NCBI GenBank assembly: GCA_011773795.1
Contig: WVWW01000149.1
Location: 23,382 to 30,386, forward strand
Origin: Acidobacteriota bacterium
GTDB taxonomy: Bacteria > Acidobacteriota > Polarisedimenticolia > Polarisedimenticolales > Polarisedimenticolaceae
Length of the DNA stretch: 7,005 bases
Direction of reading: 5' to 3'
Made by a program: the position numbers and the translations under genes. The notes beneath the pieces were generated by a model that saw nothing but the letters and a program-made list of their open reading frames with translations, was not told the origin of the DNA and did not search any database. Shown here piece by piece: positions 5,814 to 7,005 of this stretch. Position 1 is the first letter of the stretch, and each line of letters begins with the position of its first letter.

Positions 5814-7005
<1,192 letters not shown>

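Overview
The window is about 65-70% GC by eye and densely coded. It carries proteobacterial-type genes: a TRAP receptor with a twin-arginine lipoprotein signal, a TRAP large permease subunit and a PAS-GGDEF-EAL protein. This points to a GC-rich Gram-negative bacterium, probably Pseudomonadota or a neighbouring lineage such as Myxococcota. The sequence alone does not fix the taxon. I see no rRNA, tRNA, CRISPR array, insertion sequence or phage gene.

Layout. (1) 1-323, plus strand: the C-terminal end of a TIM-barrel glycoside hydrolase, GH113-like. (2) 330-2396, minus strand: a soluble PAS-PAS-GGDEF-EAL cyclic-di-GMP enzyme, tail-to-tail with gene 1. A terminator-like hairpin lies over the junction. 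(3) 2397-2664: a divergent intergenic region with a 9-bp direct repeat. (4) 2665-3798, plus strand: a TRAP solute receptor of the mannitol/chloroaromatic (FcbT1/TakP-like) type, predicted to be a Tat-exported lipoprotein. (5) 3842-4192, plus strand: a small unrecognised helical protein. (6) 4193-5683, minus strand: a cysteine synthase fused to a C-terminal glutaredoxin domain; its stop codon abuts that of gene 5. (7) 5691-5774, minus strand: a candidate 27-codon small ORF with a strong ribosome binding site just upstream of the fusion gene. (8) 5814-7005, minus strand: a TRAP large permease subunit (DctM, FcbT3-like), cut by the window edge at its N-terminus.

How the genes may work together. 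The receptor and the permease belong to the same TRAP subclass and could form one transporter, although they lie about 2 kb apart on opposite strands. The small membrane subunit (DctQ) is not in the window; it would be expected beyond the right edge. The permease, small ORF and cysteine synthase-glutaredoxin fusion run in one direction with short gaps and may be co-transcribed. A TACAAT -10-like element just after the permease stop could also give the fusion gene its own promoter.

The most interesting item is the fusion. O-acetylserine sulfhydrylases of the CysM type can make S-sulfocysteine from thiosulfate, and glutaredoxins can reduce S-sulfocysteine to cysteine, so one polypeptide could hold both steps. 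The small ORF and the GC-rich hairpin next to the fusion gene's ribosome binding site suggest translational coupling. Both ideas are inferences from sequence.
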